From Azorinus chamasolen (Eukaryota > Mollusca > Bivalvia > Cardiida > Solecurtidae): a DNA stretch of 64,000 bases. Within the stretch, counting starts at the first letter, position 1. The number at the start of each line of letters is the position of its first letter. The stretch is taken from contig OY755241.1 in assembly GCA_963576725.1 (NCBI GenBank), positions 55,552,484-55,616,483 of the forward strand, read 5' to 3'. This document shows, piece after piece, positions 52,644 through 64,000 of this stretch. Under the pieces are notes generated by a model. It was not told the origin of the DNA, did no database searches, and worked only from the letters and a program-made list of their open reading frames with translations. The position numbers and the translations under genes were made by a program.

Positions 52644-55600
52644 TAACGCAATTCAGCTATGCTATGAGTGTTGTGACATTAACGGATGTAACAAGCACGC
52701 ATGTTCCAGTTAACGGACGTAAACTGTTAACCTTTCGCTTGCTGAATTTTAAAATACATTTCTCCTTCTTTACCCATACCTTGTTGTATAATCACATATA
52801 TCTTCACTGTGTACACGTATTTCGCTGTGCAATCACTGCTGTGGAGTGCACTGGTTGCACAATCAACTTGTAAATTGCAGGTGCTGTCTCATCTGGGTCT
52901 TCACTATTTACAGGTAGGTATATTGACGTGAATAGCAAGCGAAGGGTTAAAATGATTAACTCTTTACTCCGTGAAATTAATGTAAGAATTAATGACATCA
53001 TGGATATTTATAAGCTGCATTTTTATCAGGAATTTGTTTTGTTTTGACAAAACTTGCAAAATCAGGTCTTTATCATGTCAAAAGCAAACAGAGCATACCC
53101 TGAATAGACGGCTCCTATAGGAACCGTCTGATCTGGGTCTGCTCTGTTTGCAAATGCGTGAAAAACACGTTTATATGAGGGAAACGTTTAAGAGGTCGAC
53201 CCACAAGTATTCAGGTTGACTCACAGGTGTCTGTATCAAACTAATTTTGCAGTGTAAACACAGGTACCTGTGGGAACTTCTCCTGAAAGCCACACCTTTA
53301 CCTTTGACTCGGTTACTTCTCCTTACGTCACAAAACACTACAGGCATACATACGATAGATATAAAGTAGAACCTGTCTGAACCCATTCCCTCATATTGAC
53401 GACTTTTGACGACTCTGTAAAAGTCACCTTGTGAAGCCATTGTGATAAATAGAGCATTTGCTCCTATATGAGCAAATGCTCTATTTATCACAATGGTTTC
53501 AATCTACAAAATTCTATGTTTTTCGTTTTCTCTGGTTAATGCTCCTTTTTTGGTAGATTTATTCAAAGAGGTGATATCTAAAAATAGCCTATCAGGTAAC
53601 GGGTTAAGCTGCCATGAAAAAGAGGTCTAATTATGGGTATGTAGGGCAAATGGTCGCTTAAATGTAGTTCAAAAGAAATCCAGAAAGCTCATATATGAGC
53701 TTTCTGCATTACTTTTGCACTACATTAAGCAACCACCTGCGTTTTCATACTCCCTTGATCAATACATGACTGGCCGCTTAAGACAAGTTTTACTGTATAG
53801 AAATGAAACATTTATTCAAGAATGTCACATGGACTTCTTCTCAAACCCCACACTGTGAGAATTCTTTAGACACCAGTCATACCTCTATTGCTCTCTTTGT
53901 AACAAGCGCACATTCATCCTCAACGTTTTACCACAAGCGCACATTCATCTTCAACGTTTTACCACAAGCGCACATTCACCCAGTACCTTTTACTACATTC
54001 TACACAATTTATACGGCTCCTACTTGCGCCGTGTGTTCAGTGTTTGCTTATGGAATACCGTAAAACCTCTCTATAACGTCCACTAAATTACACCAAGTAT
54101 TTTGTGTTAAAGGCAGGTGGATGCTTTAAGCAGCCACCTGCCCAATATACCAACTAATTAACAGAATTTAGTGGTCGTTATAGAGAGGTTTTACTGTAAT
54201 AAATATTTAATGCTGCTTCCAGGATCAAACATTCGCTTGTTCATGATGCAATTATAAAATCAAGCACAACCGGGCGTTTTATCTGCACTATGTTGGAACC
54301 AAACACACAAGCATTTTATCTGCACCATGGTAGAACCAAGAAAAAGCAGTTGTTTTACCAACAGTGTAGGGGAACCAATCACATGCAGGCGTTTTATCTG
54401 CACTATGTTGGAATCAAACACATGCAAGCGTTCCACTAGCACTATGTTAGAACCAAACATACGCAAGCGTTTTATCTGCACTATGTAAGAACCAATCATA
54501 GGTGTCTGTACCGCTTCATGGGAGTCTACATGTAATATATAATAACAAGGGTTCCAGTTGGCAAAGCGGACACCCGTGTATCACAGGTACAAATATGACT
54601 GTAACTCTTACAATTTAAATGATAATTACGCAATTCTTTCGGCTATTAAAAGCCAATATATTTTACTACCAAATAAATATAATCTGACGGTAACTTATAC
54701 ACTATTACCAATCTACCATTTTTCTCAAAATGTCGAGTGTTTTCTGGGTCATTGACAAATGTTCGTTCAACTCAGTCTCACCCTATCACAGCAATTACCT
54801 GGCGATTTCCAGTTCAAAAGATGGCGTGGTTCAATAATGCAACTCAATATGTTTTGTCCTCCTAATAAGTAAGCAGCTGGTAACAGCGGCCTTTCCGTCT
54901 GTCGTTATGTTTCTGTTTCGGATGATGCCATTTTGCAACAAATGTGAATGGAGTCATTTCATTGGATGAGCGAGTGAAAACATGGGAAATCCGTGACGTC
55001 ACATACAATGGCTTCTTTCTCGGATATTTGAAGCTAACCAGCAAATCTCGTTTGTTTTACATCGTCGCATTGATCATTGAGACTAAAAAGATGGAGATTG
55101 GTGATAGAATCGAGTCGTTTAAATGAATATTTTGAACTGCATATAATCGGGTTATCGCTGTTATAGGGTGAGACCGGGGTGAACGAACATTTGTCAATGA
55201 CCCAGAAAACACGTACAATTTTGGGGAAATCATTGTTGAATTTATAATAATGCATACGATGTCGTCAGAAGATTAAACTTGTTTGGTAGTGAAATATCTT
55301 GGTTTTCAATAGCCGAAAGAATTACGAACTTGTCATATAAATTGTAAGAGTTACATACAGTAAAACCTCGATTATTCGAATTTTCGTTATAAACGAATTT
55401 AGACCCTTTTAGGCAGGTGGCTGCTTAATGAATGATGAAAGTCATGCAGAAAGCTCCTAGAGGAGCTTTCTGCATGACTTTCACCATGCATTAAACTGCC
55501 ACCTGTCTTAAAGATCGATAATAATACGTATTTTAGTGTTCGGATAATCGAGGTCTTACTGTACTTGTTTGTACCTGAGATCAGGTGGAACCCATGTATA

Positions 55601-58600
55601 TACTCCCATGAAGCACAGACCCCTATGGAACCAAGCAGATACATGCGTTTTATATGCACTATGGTAGATCCAAGCACACGCAAGCGTTTTATTAACACTA
55701 TGGTAGAACCAAACGCACACAAGCGTTTGTCTGCATTATGATGGAAGCAAGAACAGGCGGATCTTTTATTAACAATATGGTAGAACCAAGCAAATACAAG
55801 CGTTTATCTGCACTATGGTGGAACTCAACAAAAGCAGACTTTAATTAGCATTATGGAATAACCAAGCACTATCAGTCGTTTTATTAGCAGTATGGTGGAA
55901 CCAAGCGCATTCATGCGTTTATCTGCACTATGGTATAACCAAGCACAAGCAGGTGTTTTATTAGCACTATGCTGTAACTAAGCACAAGCAGACGTTTTAT
56001 TTGCATTATGGTAGAGCGAAGCACAAACAAACGTTTAATAAGCAGTATTGGTTCAAATGAACAATACGTTTATGTCAAACACATAGATGGAGCTTGGAAA
56101 TATACGTACATGTATACGTAAAAGATGAGTTCGAAACAAATTTCAGACAGCATGAAGAGAAAACGAAAGATTAAAACCAAACAGTTTTATTACAAAGGAA
56201 TTTCGATATCTCGAAGTTGGATAACCCGGATTTAAATATATCTCGAGATAAATTGGGATCCTTTCCAAAATTTTGATACATAACTGTTTTAAAATACAGA
56301 AGAACCCCTCTAATGTGACCACTTAATGAATAAACATGGGTGTCTTGATAAGCAGATGGTTGCTTAATGCAGGACAAAAGTAATGCAGAAAGCTCCTCTT
56401 GGAGCTTTCTGTATTACTTTTGTTCTGCATTAAGCTTCCACCTGTCTCTACCGCCCAGAATTATACCACTATTAGGTGGTCGCATTAGCGGGGTTTTACT
56501 GTATATGACAGCTCGATGCAGGTCGTTAGTATCGGGAGTTTTCAGCATTATTTACGACCTGTCACATCGAGAGAGTTTCCAAGTTAGATAAACGCTGACT
56601 CGAACTCCGGTTTTCTCGAAGTAATTTGTATGGTACATTAAACCTTCCCCTGTTCTATGTTTATTACAATTTGCAATACCTATTGACCATTCATGGACAA
56701 AATAGTTATACTGAAATATGGAAGGTGGAACATTGTAGCCATTTTAGAAAGTAAAGAAACATACTTATCAAATTCCAGTAGCAAACAGAGCAGACCCTGA
56801 TCAGACGGCTCCTATGGGAACCGTCTGATCTGGGTCTAGATTGTTTGCAAATGCGTGAAAATACGTTTGTATGAGGGAAAGGGTTAAACATTTCCTCCAT
56901 AAATACGCCTTTCTTTCTACGCCTTTGCAAACAAAGTAGACCTATAGGTAGTCGTTTGATCAGGGTCTGCTCTGTTTCATAATGTTATAATTCTACTGTT
57001 TCTGCCATAGCCAGAAATTCATGTGTCCATGTGCTATTATAACCATTAATCTAAATAATATTGATTGAATACATGTATATACATTTCATTAATTATGTTA
57101 CACGTCGTCCCGTTTGTATTCTGTCTAGTTGCATTGCTTATTAGATAATTACATATACGACCTTAGCACAGAGAGAGTTAATGAAGTAAGCATGGACGTA
57201 TTAAAACCCTTTTAAAACAAGTTAATTACTTTTCTCTTATGTCTATTACTTGCATGTGAAATACTTATACAATGATGAAAGAGGTATGCAACAAAATAAC
57301 TAAATTTAGGCGAACATATGTTCTGCGTTTTCATGCAACGAGGTTTGTATGCATGCTATTGCTAAGGGCATTATTCAGCAGAAAATACATTAACAGCATT
57401 ATAAAATTACAGAAGAACCTGTCTTAAGCGGCCATTGAAAGACAGGTTCTTCAGGTTCTTCACCACTCTTCAGAATTTTTAATTATGGTTTTTTTGACAT
57501 GTGTAGCTTAAAGCCAAACGTAATGCAAAAAGCTCCTGTAGGAGCTTTCTGTGTTACTTTTGCCCTGTATTAAGCAACCACCTGTTTTTAAGACACTTAT
57601 GTTCAATTAAAGAATGGTCGCTTAGGACAGTTTCTACTGCATATATTTAACTTGAAAGTCAATGCAAGATGATTTAGGTACAGTAAAACCTCTCTATAAC
57701 GGCCACTTAATTACATCAAGTATTTTGTGTTAAATACAGGTGGCTGCTTAAAGCAAGGTGAAAGTAAAACAACGCTCTTATAGGAGCGTTCCGTTTTACT
57801 TTCACCTTGCTTTAAGTAGCCACTTGCCCTAAATACCAACTAATTAACACGCTTTAGTGGCCATTATAGAGAGGTTTTACTGTATTTGATTCCAGTCGTT
57901 ATTCACATAGTTCTTGTCACACAGCTCAACGTACACTTAAAGGTAGGAAGTTCGTGGGCTTCAGGAAGAACGCTTGACAGTGAGTTTGACTTTACCCATT
58001 ATGTTCTATGCATCTAAAAGCAAAGTGACAGCTAAGGGTACATACTCAAATATTAACCCATTTGCCCCATGTGGATTCTTCCATGCTTATATTGGATTAG
58101 TCTATCTTTTATATAAGGGATGTCTGGTCTAAATTTTCATTTTTGTTTTGTTTTACAGTGCTCCCTCCCTACAACGGCCCTCTCAATAACGCTTCCCTCC
58201 TTACAACAACGCATGTCACTGTTTCCGAAACAACAAGGCTCCAGAAACAACCTTTTTCCATCGTATTTTCTTTATGACTCCATCAAACCCTATGTTGTGA
58301 CCACTCTTTAGAATCGTCACAAAGTGACGATTCTAAAGAGTGGTCACAACATAGGGTTTGATTGAGGCATAACGGTTTTAGTTCTCGAAATACACCTATA
58401 TATCTGGGGATCTGCACACAAGCTAATTATATTTGATTTTCCCTCCCTATAACAACTCCCTCTGAACAACACATACAATATTCGTATCCCAAAGGTTCTC
58501 GTTGTAGAGAGGGACCACTGTAATTTCCTCTCAGCAAACAGTGTATACTCTGATCAGACGCCACATGATGCGGCGTCTGATCAGAGTCTACACTGTTTGC

Positions 58601-59654
58601 CTACGTCCCGTATATGGGATCGTGGGAGCAAATGGGTTAAAATCGTCATTTCTCCACCAAATTCTATGTTGTGACCACTCTTTAAAATCGTTTAGAAGTG
58701 AACGATTCTAAAGAGTAGATACACTATAGGGTTCGGCTGGAAAAAAGGAGTTATTATGGAAAATGTTTTAATTTAGGCATCTTAAGCTCGACCTCTATAA
58801 AAGTCTTCTTAGGTTCAACATATGGAGAATTGAACATTATAAGAGATTGTTTGTCTCCAGATTCACTCTAGCTGAGGACCTGGCTATTAAGTGCTGCAAT
58901 TTAACAAATTCTGCTTTAGATATTCTACAGTTTCTTTGACTCATATTTGTACTTTTAGATATAATCAGAATGCGTCATACTGTATATAATATGCAATTGA
59001 ACTTCGATATCTCGAACTCAGATAATACATAAATGAAGTTTTCGCATTCCAGTCCATGCCTGTTACAGATATAGCATATGGAAACATTTAGGCATTATCT
59101 AGAAGGTCCAATAAGATTCTGTGATATAGAGTGCTCCTCATATATACGTTTGCAATTTACCCGTACGATAAAATTCGTTCGACAGCGAAGGGTGATCAGG
59201 CGCGGATTTAGAGGGGTTGGAGCCGGCGTACGCCCCCCCCCCCATTCTCCCTTAAAATTGCCAAAACAATTTACTGTATATAGATCTAAAATATTACTAA
59301 AACACTCTATAACGACCACTAAATTGTGCTAATTAGTTGGTTTTCAGAGCAGATGGCTGCTTAAAGCAAGGTGACCTTCACCTAGCTTTAAGCAGCCACC
59401 TGCCTTTGACACAGCTCTTTTTCAACATGTATTACAAACACACTATTTATTTATGTCATCAAACATAAAAATCTACCCCCAGAAATAAAAACAAAACTTC
59501 TACCCCCACCCCTAATCTGAAAACCTGGATCCGCACCTGTAATCTAATCAATATCTATAACGCAACAATTTCTTACAAACATATTCATGGAGTAAAGGGT
59601 TAAATGATTTAATCCATTTTTTTCAGACGGGGATTACTAACTGGATTTGAAGTG

Positions 59655-60841
59655 ATGATGAAGTTTTTCAGGATACCTAACAGGAACCGTGTATTCCGCG
59701 TGTTTGTTCTACTTTGCATAAATACTTGAACTGCTCTGATCTAATATTTCGACCACTAAGGGCCTTTTTCAAAGATTATCATGTCAAAATACACGTCACA
59801 TTTTGACGTGTATTTTGACATGATAATCTTTGAAAAAGGCCCTTAGTGGTCGAAATATTAGATCAGAGCAGTTTCAGTATTTATGTATTATATTAATTCC
59901 CTATTTTGGAATATTTTCTTCATTGTGTTCTACTTTGTTTGGTGATATTGGTGGTTAAATGCGGACAACTATATAGGAAGTTTCATTGCCACTTAGAAAC
60001 AAATCCTAAAACCTTTCCTACTGAAGGAGTAGGTATGACTGTAAATATCACGGATGATTTCTACCCTATTGGTTTTAATTCACTTTGTAACGTGTCCAAT
60101 TTAACAGCCATAGTTCCTATAAATAGTGTTGTCCAGAATTTCAACAAGAGACGTGTTCTCAGAGAAGCCCTGGGTCACGTTTGTCACGCTCACATCTGCA
60201 GATTCTTCTTCCTTGTTGGCGCCTCCTTGAATGAAACCGTTATGGCAAGAGTAAAACAGGAAGTACAAACGCACAAAGATATCTTGATGATTGGTAAAAA
60301 GGACACCTACAAAACTGTCACCAACAAACTCACGACAATGCTTCAGTGGTTACACAGATATTGTATGACGCCGAACTACGTCATCTTCATGAATGACGAC
60401 ACGTTTATGAACTTTGACCTCGTTATGTCAGAATTAGAAGCGTCTGCATGCGCGCATTGTAACTGTATCCTTTGTCACGCTAATCCATTTCTACACGCTA
60501 ACAGAATCACGTCTAGCAAATGGTTTATCACAGAGGACGAATATCCTTGCACCTTGTATCCCAGATATTGCTCAGGAGCTGTTTATGCTTTCCCAATCTC
60601 TGTAACAATAAAACTTCTTTCCGGCGTCTTCAACGCACCATATGTATGGCCCGATGATGTTTGGTTAACTGGCCTTGTTAGAGATCACGTGGGTGTGCGA
60701 CTTGTTCCAAGTGCAAACCAAGTTATGAAACAATACGATGACGTTTATATAGACGTTAAATATTTTCACCGATATTTCTACGTGCATAATGTGTCCAACG
60801 AACAAATGAGAATAGTACACGAGTTCATGGGAAAGCAATGA
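59655..60841 (+). pseudogene. GT31 beta-1,3-galactosyltransferase-like, start region disrupted
   Basis: The body 59926-60841 is open and complete (RRVLREAL, NDDTFMNFD, EDEYPC, YPRYCSGAVYAFP, WPDDVWLTGL, ending FMGKQ), closely matching the intact gene at 25592. The 5' part is split: an ATG at 59655 opens MMKFFRIPNRNRVFRVFVLL and stops inside the foldback insertion 59717-59925. Downstream of the insert the frame has the hydrophobic anchor but no in-frame ATG until 60035, after the anchor. Unless the insert is spliced out or a non-AUG start is used, a membrane-anchored enzyme cannot be made. Frame and length are otherwise normal. Confidence 0.8.
59717..59925. mobile_element. Foldback insertion in GT31, right copy
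   Basis: Same element as 7994-8202: 68-bp arms 59731-59798 and 59804-59871, 12-bp direct repeats at 59705-59716 and 59926-59937. The outer stem pairs slightly better here (CTTGAACTGCTC). Confidence 0.9.
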
Positions 60842-61449
60842 CGTCTAAAATTAAACTTTAATGTAATTGAACCGAGTATAGAATACCTTTGCATACAGTG
60901 TAGATCCGTGTCAAAGGGTTTCCTTGGGGCCTTTGATCAAGTTCCGCACTGTTTATTATAAAGCAATGTGCCGTTTGGACCCATATGAAATGGTTCCTTG
61001 GGGACATTTGATCGGGGTCTGCATGATTTGTTAATAAGATTTTTTTCTTCTGTGATAAATTCGATGCAGGTTTTCGCTTAATTAGATCTAATATTACTTA
61101 ATATACGGAGAAGTTTTTTATTTATCAGCAGATTAGCACATTCCCTCATAGGCTATGTTTAGAACACCCTTTTTGAATAAATCTACCGAAAGGGAGCATT
61201 TATTTACTAGGGAAAAGGACAATTTTAGAAATGTGTAGTTCAGAAAACATTGTGACAAACAGAGCATTAATGTTTGCCCTTATGGAGTAAATGCTCTATT
61301 TATCAAACTGGTTTCAAAACGTTACTTTAACAGAGGCGTCAAATGGCGTAAATATGGTGGGAGTGGTTAAGTGTCAATGCTGTGTCAATACTGTTGATTG
61401 TTTCAGCCATTGCGTTCATTACAAAGCTTTTAACTGATTATAGTAAATG

Positions 61450-61790
61450 CAAAAGTAGTTAAGACAAGTAAGAAAATACACATGTATACAAAATGCAACC
61501 AACACTAAAGCACCAAACGAAAGCAAGCAAAACACACACACGCACACACGCACGTGTGCACAACACACAAACACACAAGAAAAACATCAAACACGAACAA
61601 AAGCACAAACACAAAGGCACACAACAAACACAAAAACAAGAATGACAAAGAGAGTACCGCCTTGGAACGGTCAGTGGCAAAACCACCAATGAGGGAATAA
61701 ACCGGTTCACGGACGTCCTAACCTCACACTTATCTCAAAGTCACTCTCGTTTAACAAATAGTGTAAATTATGGTATCCCCGCCAGACTTA
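61450..61790 (-). mobile_element. Divergent 3' end of the Penelope-like family, right copy
   Basis: Counterpart of 9610-9960 with the same ACCGCCTTGGAACGGTCAGT block and AC-rich tract (three bases shorter). Confidence 0.6.
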
Positions 61791-63184
61791 AATATACAGT
61801 GGGTCAGAAAATTATTATATAGAATGCAGTAAACCTCGATAATTCGAAAGTTTAGTATATAAGAATTTAGACTCGTTTAGGCTGATAAATGCGAGCTTTC
61901 TGCAAGACTTTCACTCTTAAGTTGCAAATCTCTATTACAGATCGATAATGATACGTATTTTAGTGCTCGCACAATCGAGAATTTACTGTACATAGTAAAA
62001 CTCCTATAAACCGGAATTCTAGTGGAGAATAATTTAGATACTTTTAGGCATGTTTCTGCTTAATGCAAGGTGAAAGTCATGCAAAAAGCTCCTATGGACA
62101 AGGTTTTCTATAACTGAGATCAAAGGTCAATGTCAAGGAGACCTGAAAATGGTACTTGATATTTACCAATCCGGAATTGTACTTACACACCAAATTCCTA
62201 CCTCATGTAATATAGGGTTATGTTCTGGACAAGCTGTACACGGAGACACGGACACACTGGGACAGTTAAATTACTAAATGCTACCAAAGCAAGCTTTGTG
62301 GGCATAGCCAATATAACAAATTAAGACAATATCTAACTATCGACCACTAACAGGTAACCACCCGGTTATCATGGCAACCAACACGTTTTTGAAATACCTG
62401 GTATTAACGTAAAGGTACCTAATACCCCTACATAGCAATTTGTAGTAAATTGAGAACAACGAGGTCACCACTCCGTTACCATTGCAACCAACTCTTTTTT
62501 AAACACCTACTAATGAATATGGTTGGTCCTTCGGGATCATTAGTTTTCTTGTAATTAGTTTTGAAAATTGAATACTGCTTAAGCCGGTGCTAGGGGGGCG
62601 TGAGTAGTGTTGCACTTTTAATTACTACTCATGAACAGACTCAATAAAACCGAGTCTGCAATTTTCTCTTTTTGCATTTCTGCTTTTGCTTTCGAGGGAT
62701 CACCCATTTTTAGAATATATTTACCCAAATACCCCCTATCTTTTTAAGCCAAATTGAACAATCAGTGTCCACCAATCAGTTACCATTTCACAACACATAC
62801 CAATCAATTCGGAGTACTAAGATATCCCAACATACACATTTTCAGCAATTTGAACAATATCTAAATTTTTACTAAGGAACAGTTCACAGTTCAGTTACTT
62901 TGGCAATAATAATGTAACATGTTCAATTTCTTTCTTGGTTTTCGACTTTGACTTTGACTTTGAAACTTGACCCTTAACTCTTTTGGCGCCAAATTTTAAG
63001 GTGTCGTCTGCAATAATAATTTTATATTAAATATAATTCTAAACTAAATAATAAAGGTATATTAGTAAAGCATTCTTTTTCTAAAAACCTATATGCTTGG
63101 GCTAAAAGTGAAGTCCTAGGTCAGATGCCGCCTTGAACTGTTTTCAATGGTGCCAACAGGCGACATTGGCGCCAAAAGGGTTAA

Positions 63185-64000
63185 GGGGTTTGACAATTTT
63201 TTTAAAAGTCTTTTGATAAAACGCCTGTAATAGCCAACAAAACTCGGGAATTGCCTAAGTTCTTTGACATTCTTTGGAGCTGACCAGGAGCTGTCCAGAA
63301 TTTAACCGCTAACGTTCTGTCTGGGTCCGTTTCTATACCTTTATACGAAACAACGTAACCAAGGTAATGTTCTGAAAATGGGTGATCTTTTGAAAGCAAA
63401 AGAAGAAACGCAAAAGAGAAAATTGCAAACTCGGTTTTGTTAAGTCCACGAGTAGTAATTAAAATATCACATTTTGAAGGCGTTAAGCGAGAGAATACCG
63501 ATTCAAGTCTTTGAAGATGTTTTTTGAATATATTTTTAGAATATTAGGATGTCGTCAAGGAAAATCAGATGCTCATCTCTCAGATGCCTTTCACCCATAC
63601 ATTTACTATTAATATTAAAAATATTTAAAAATGTAGCTGGTGCATTCTTGAAACCGAAACTCATACTATTACATTCAAAGAATCCCAAATTACTGACTGA
63701 AAATGCCGTCTTTGCTTTGTCTTTCTCATCTATTTTAACTTGCCAATAGCAAGATCTAAATCTAACTTGGAGAACAACTTTGCACCATTAATCCTATCAA
63801 TGATGTCATAAAATCTGGGTAACATGTATGCACCCTTGCGTGCTTTACTGTTTAAAATACGAAAGTCTGTGCAGAAACGCAGACTACCGTTATATTCTTA
63901 TTTGACATCAGAATTCTACATGTCTTTGACATGCTGATACATTTCCACTTTCCAGGAAGAATGCGTCAGTGAGGCTGCTTAAAATGTTTCAACTTCTAAA
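63185..64000 (-). pseudogene. Ty3/gypsy-type pol remnant, right copy
   Basis: Counterpart of 11384-12197, with the same broken frames and a few further indels (for example AAATATTTAA added near 63619). It continues past the window end. Confidence 0.75.

Larger units (their letters stand above)
51723..64000. repeat. Segmental duplication, right copy
   Basis: Near-identical to 1-12197, same orientation. The match is still running at the last base of the window, so its right end is unknown. It carries the same features shifted: MITE D 51777-52023, J hairpins near 52201-52285 and 52365-52452, MITE C 52726-52950, MITE B inside MITE G 53363-53797, satellites 54256-54500 and 55626-56055, long foldback 54601-55354, MITEs F 55356-55563 and H 56295-56503, A elements 56638-57171, G and E 57407-57884, the K nest 58053-58640, GT31 59655-60841, a B element near 61130-61370, MITE D 62974-63184 and the gypsy remnant 63185-64000. 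The lesion in its Ly6 exon is listed separately. Confidence 0.97.

Noticed and set aside
1..64000. CRISPR array or bacterial operon
   Set aside because: Repeats are dispersed palindromic MITEs without regular spacers, and the genes have introns. Nothing prokaryotic.

Overview
The window is a repeat-dense stretch of an animal nuclear genome. The exons are short, flanked by AG/GT splice signals, and mostly split codons in phase 1. The DNA is AT-rich and holds Tc1-type, Ty3/gypsy-type, LINE-type and Penelope-like remnants, tRNA-derived SINEs and dozens of palindromic MITEs. The SINE sequence near 12.65-12.9 kb and the EGF/Ly6 exon style recall molluscs, most likely a bivalve. That placement is inference from memory of similar repeats, not a search result. 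No prokaryotic or organellar features were seen.

Layout. 1-12,197 and 51,723-64,000 are two near-identical copies (roughly 99 % by eye) of one segment that runs off both window ends, 51.7 kb apart in the same orientation. Each copy holds the last exon of an EGF/Ly6 gene (817-1,002; 52,539 onward), a run of MITEs and 39-bp satellite arrays, a GT31 beta-1,3-galactosyltransferase-like gene (7,932-9,033; 59,655-60,841) and a Ty3/gypsy pol remnant. Between the copies lie, in order: SINE and unassigned sequence (12.4-13.9 kb); a Penelope-like reverse-transcriptase element interrupted by a foldback MITE and a Tc1 transposon (13.9-17.8 kb); more fragments of the same element (18.1-19.7, 28.3, 30.1, 31.1-33.9, 48.6-49.2 kb); an intact GT31 paralogue (25,592-26,530); LINE and SINE remnants (27.2-29.1 kb); and a multi-exon gene on the + strand (39,249-52,643) encoding Ly6-type cysteine-knot segments around five EGF domains.

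The only recognisable host genes are the GT31 family (three copies) and the EGF/Ly6 family (one long set of exons plus the last exon of a second copy upstream). They alternate on the same strand, so the locus looks like a tandem array of [EGF/Ly6 gene - GT31 gene] units. The two copies of the duplicated segment carry opposite lesions. The left one has an intact Ly6 exon but an 85-bp deletion in GT31; the right one has a full GT31 body but an 11-bp deletion in the Ly6 exon. Both GT31 copies also share a foldback insertion that removes their start region.

The most unusual structure is the MITE population. At least five families end in TTAA-CCC...GGG-TTAA (piggyBac-like) and at least five in TA-CAGTAAAACC-type ends (pogo/Tigger-like). 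Several nested insertions display the TTAA target duplication directly. Families with unrelated ends nevertheless share interior hairpin cores, down to the same central CTCC-TATA-GGAG palindrome and, in three TTAA families, the same unpaired position in the stem.
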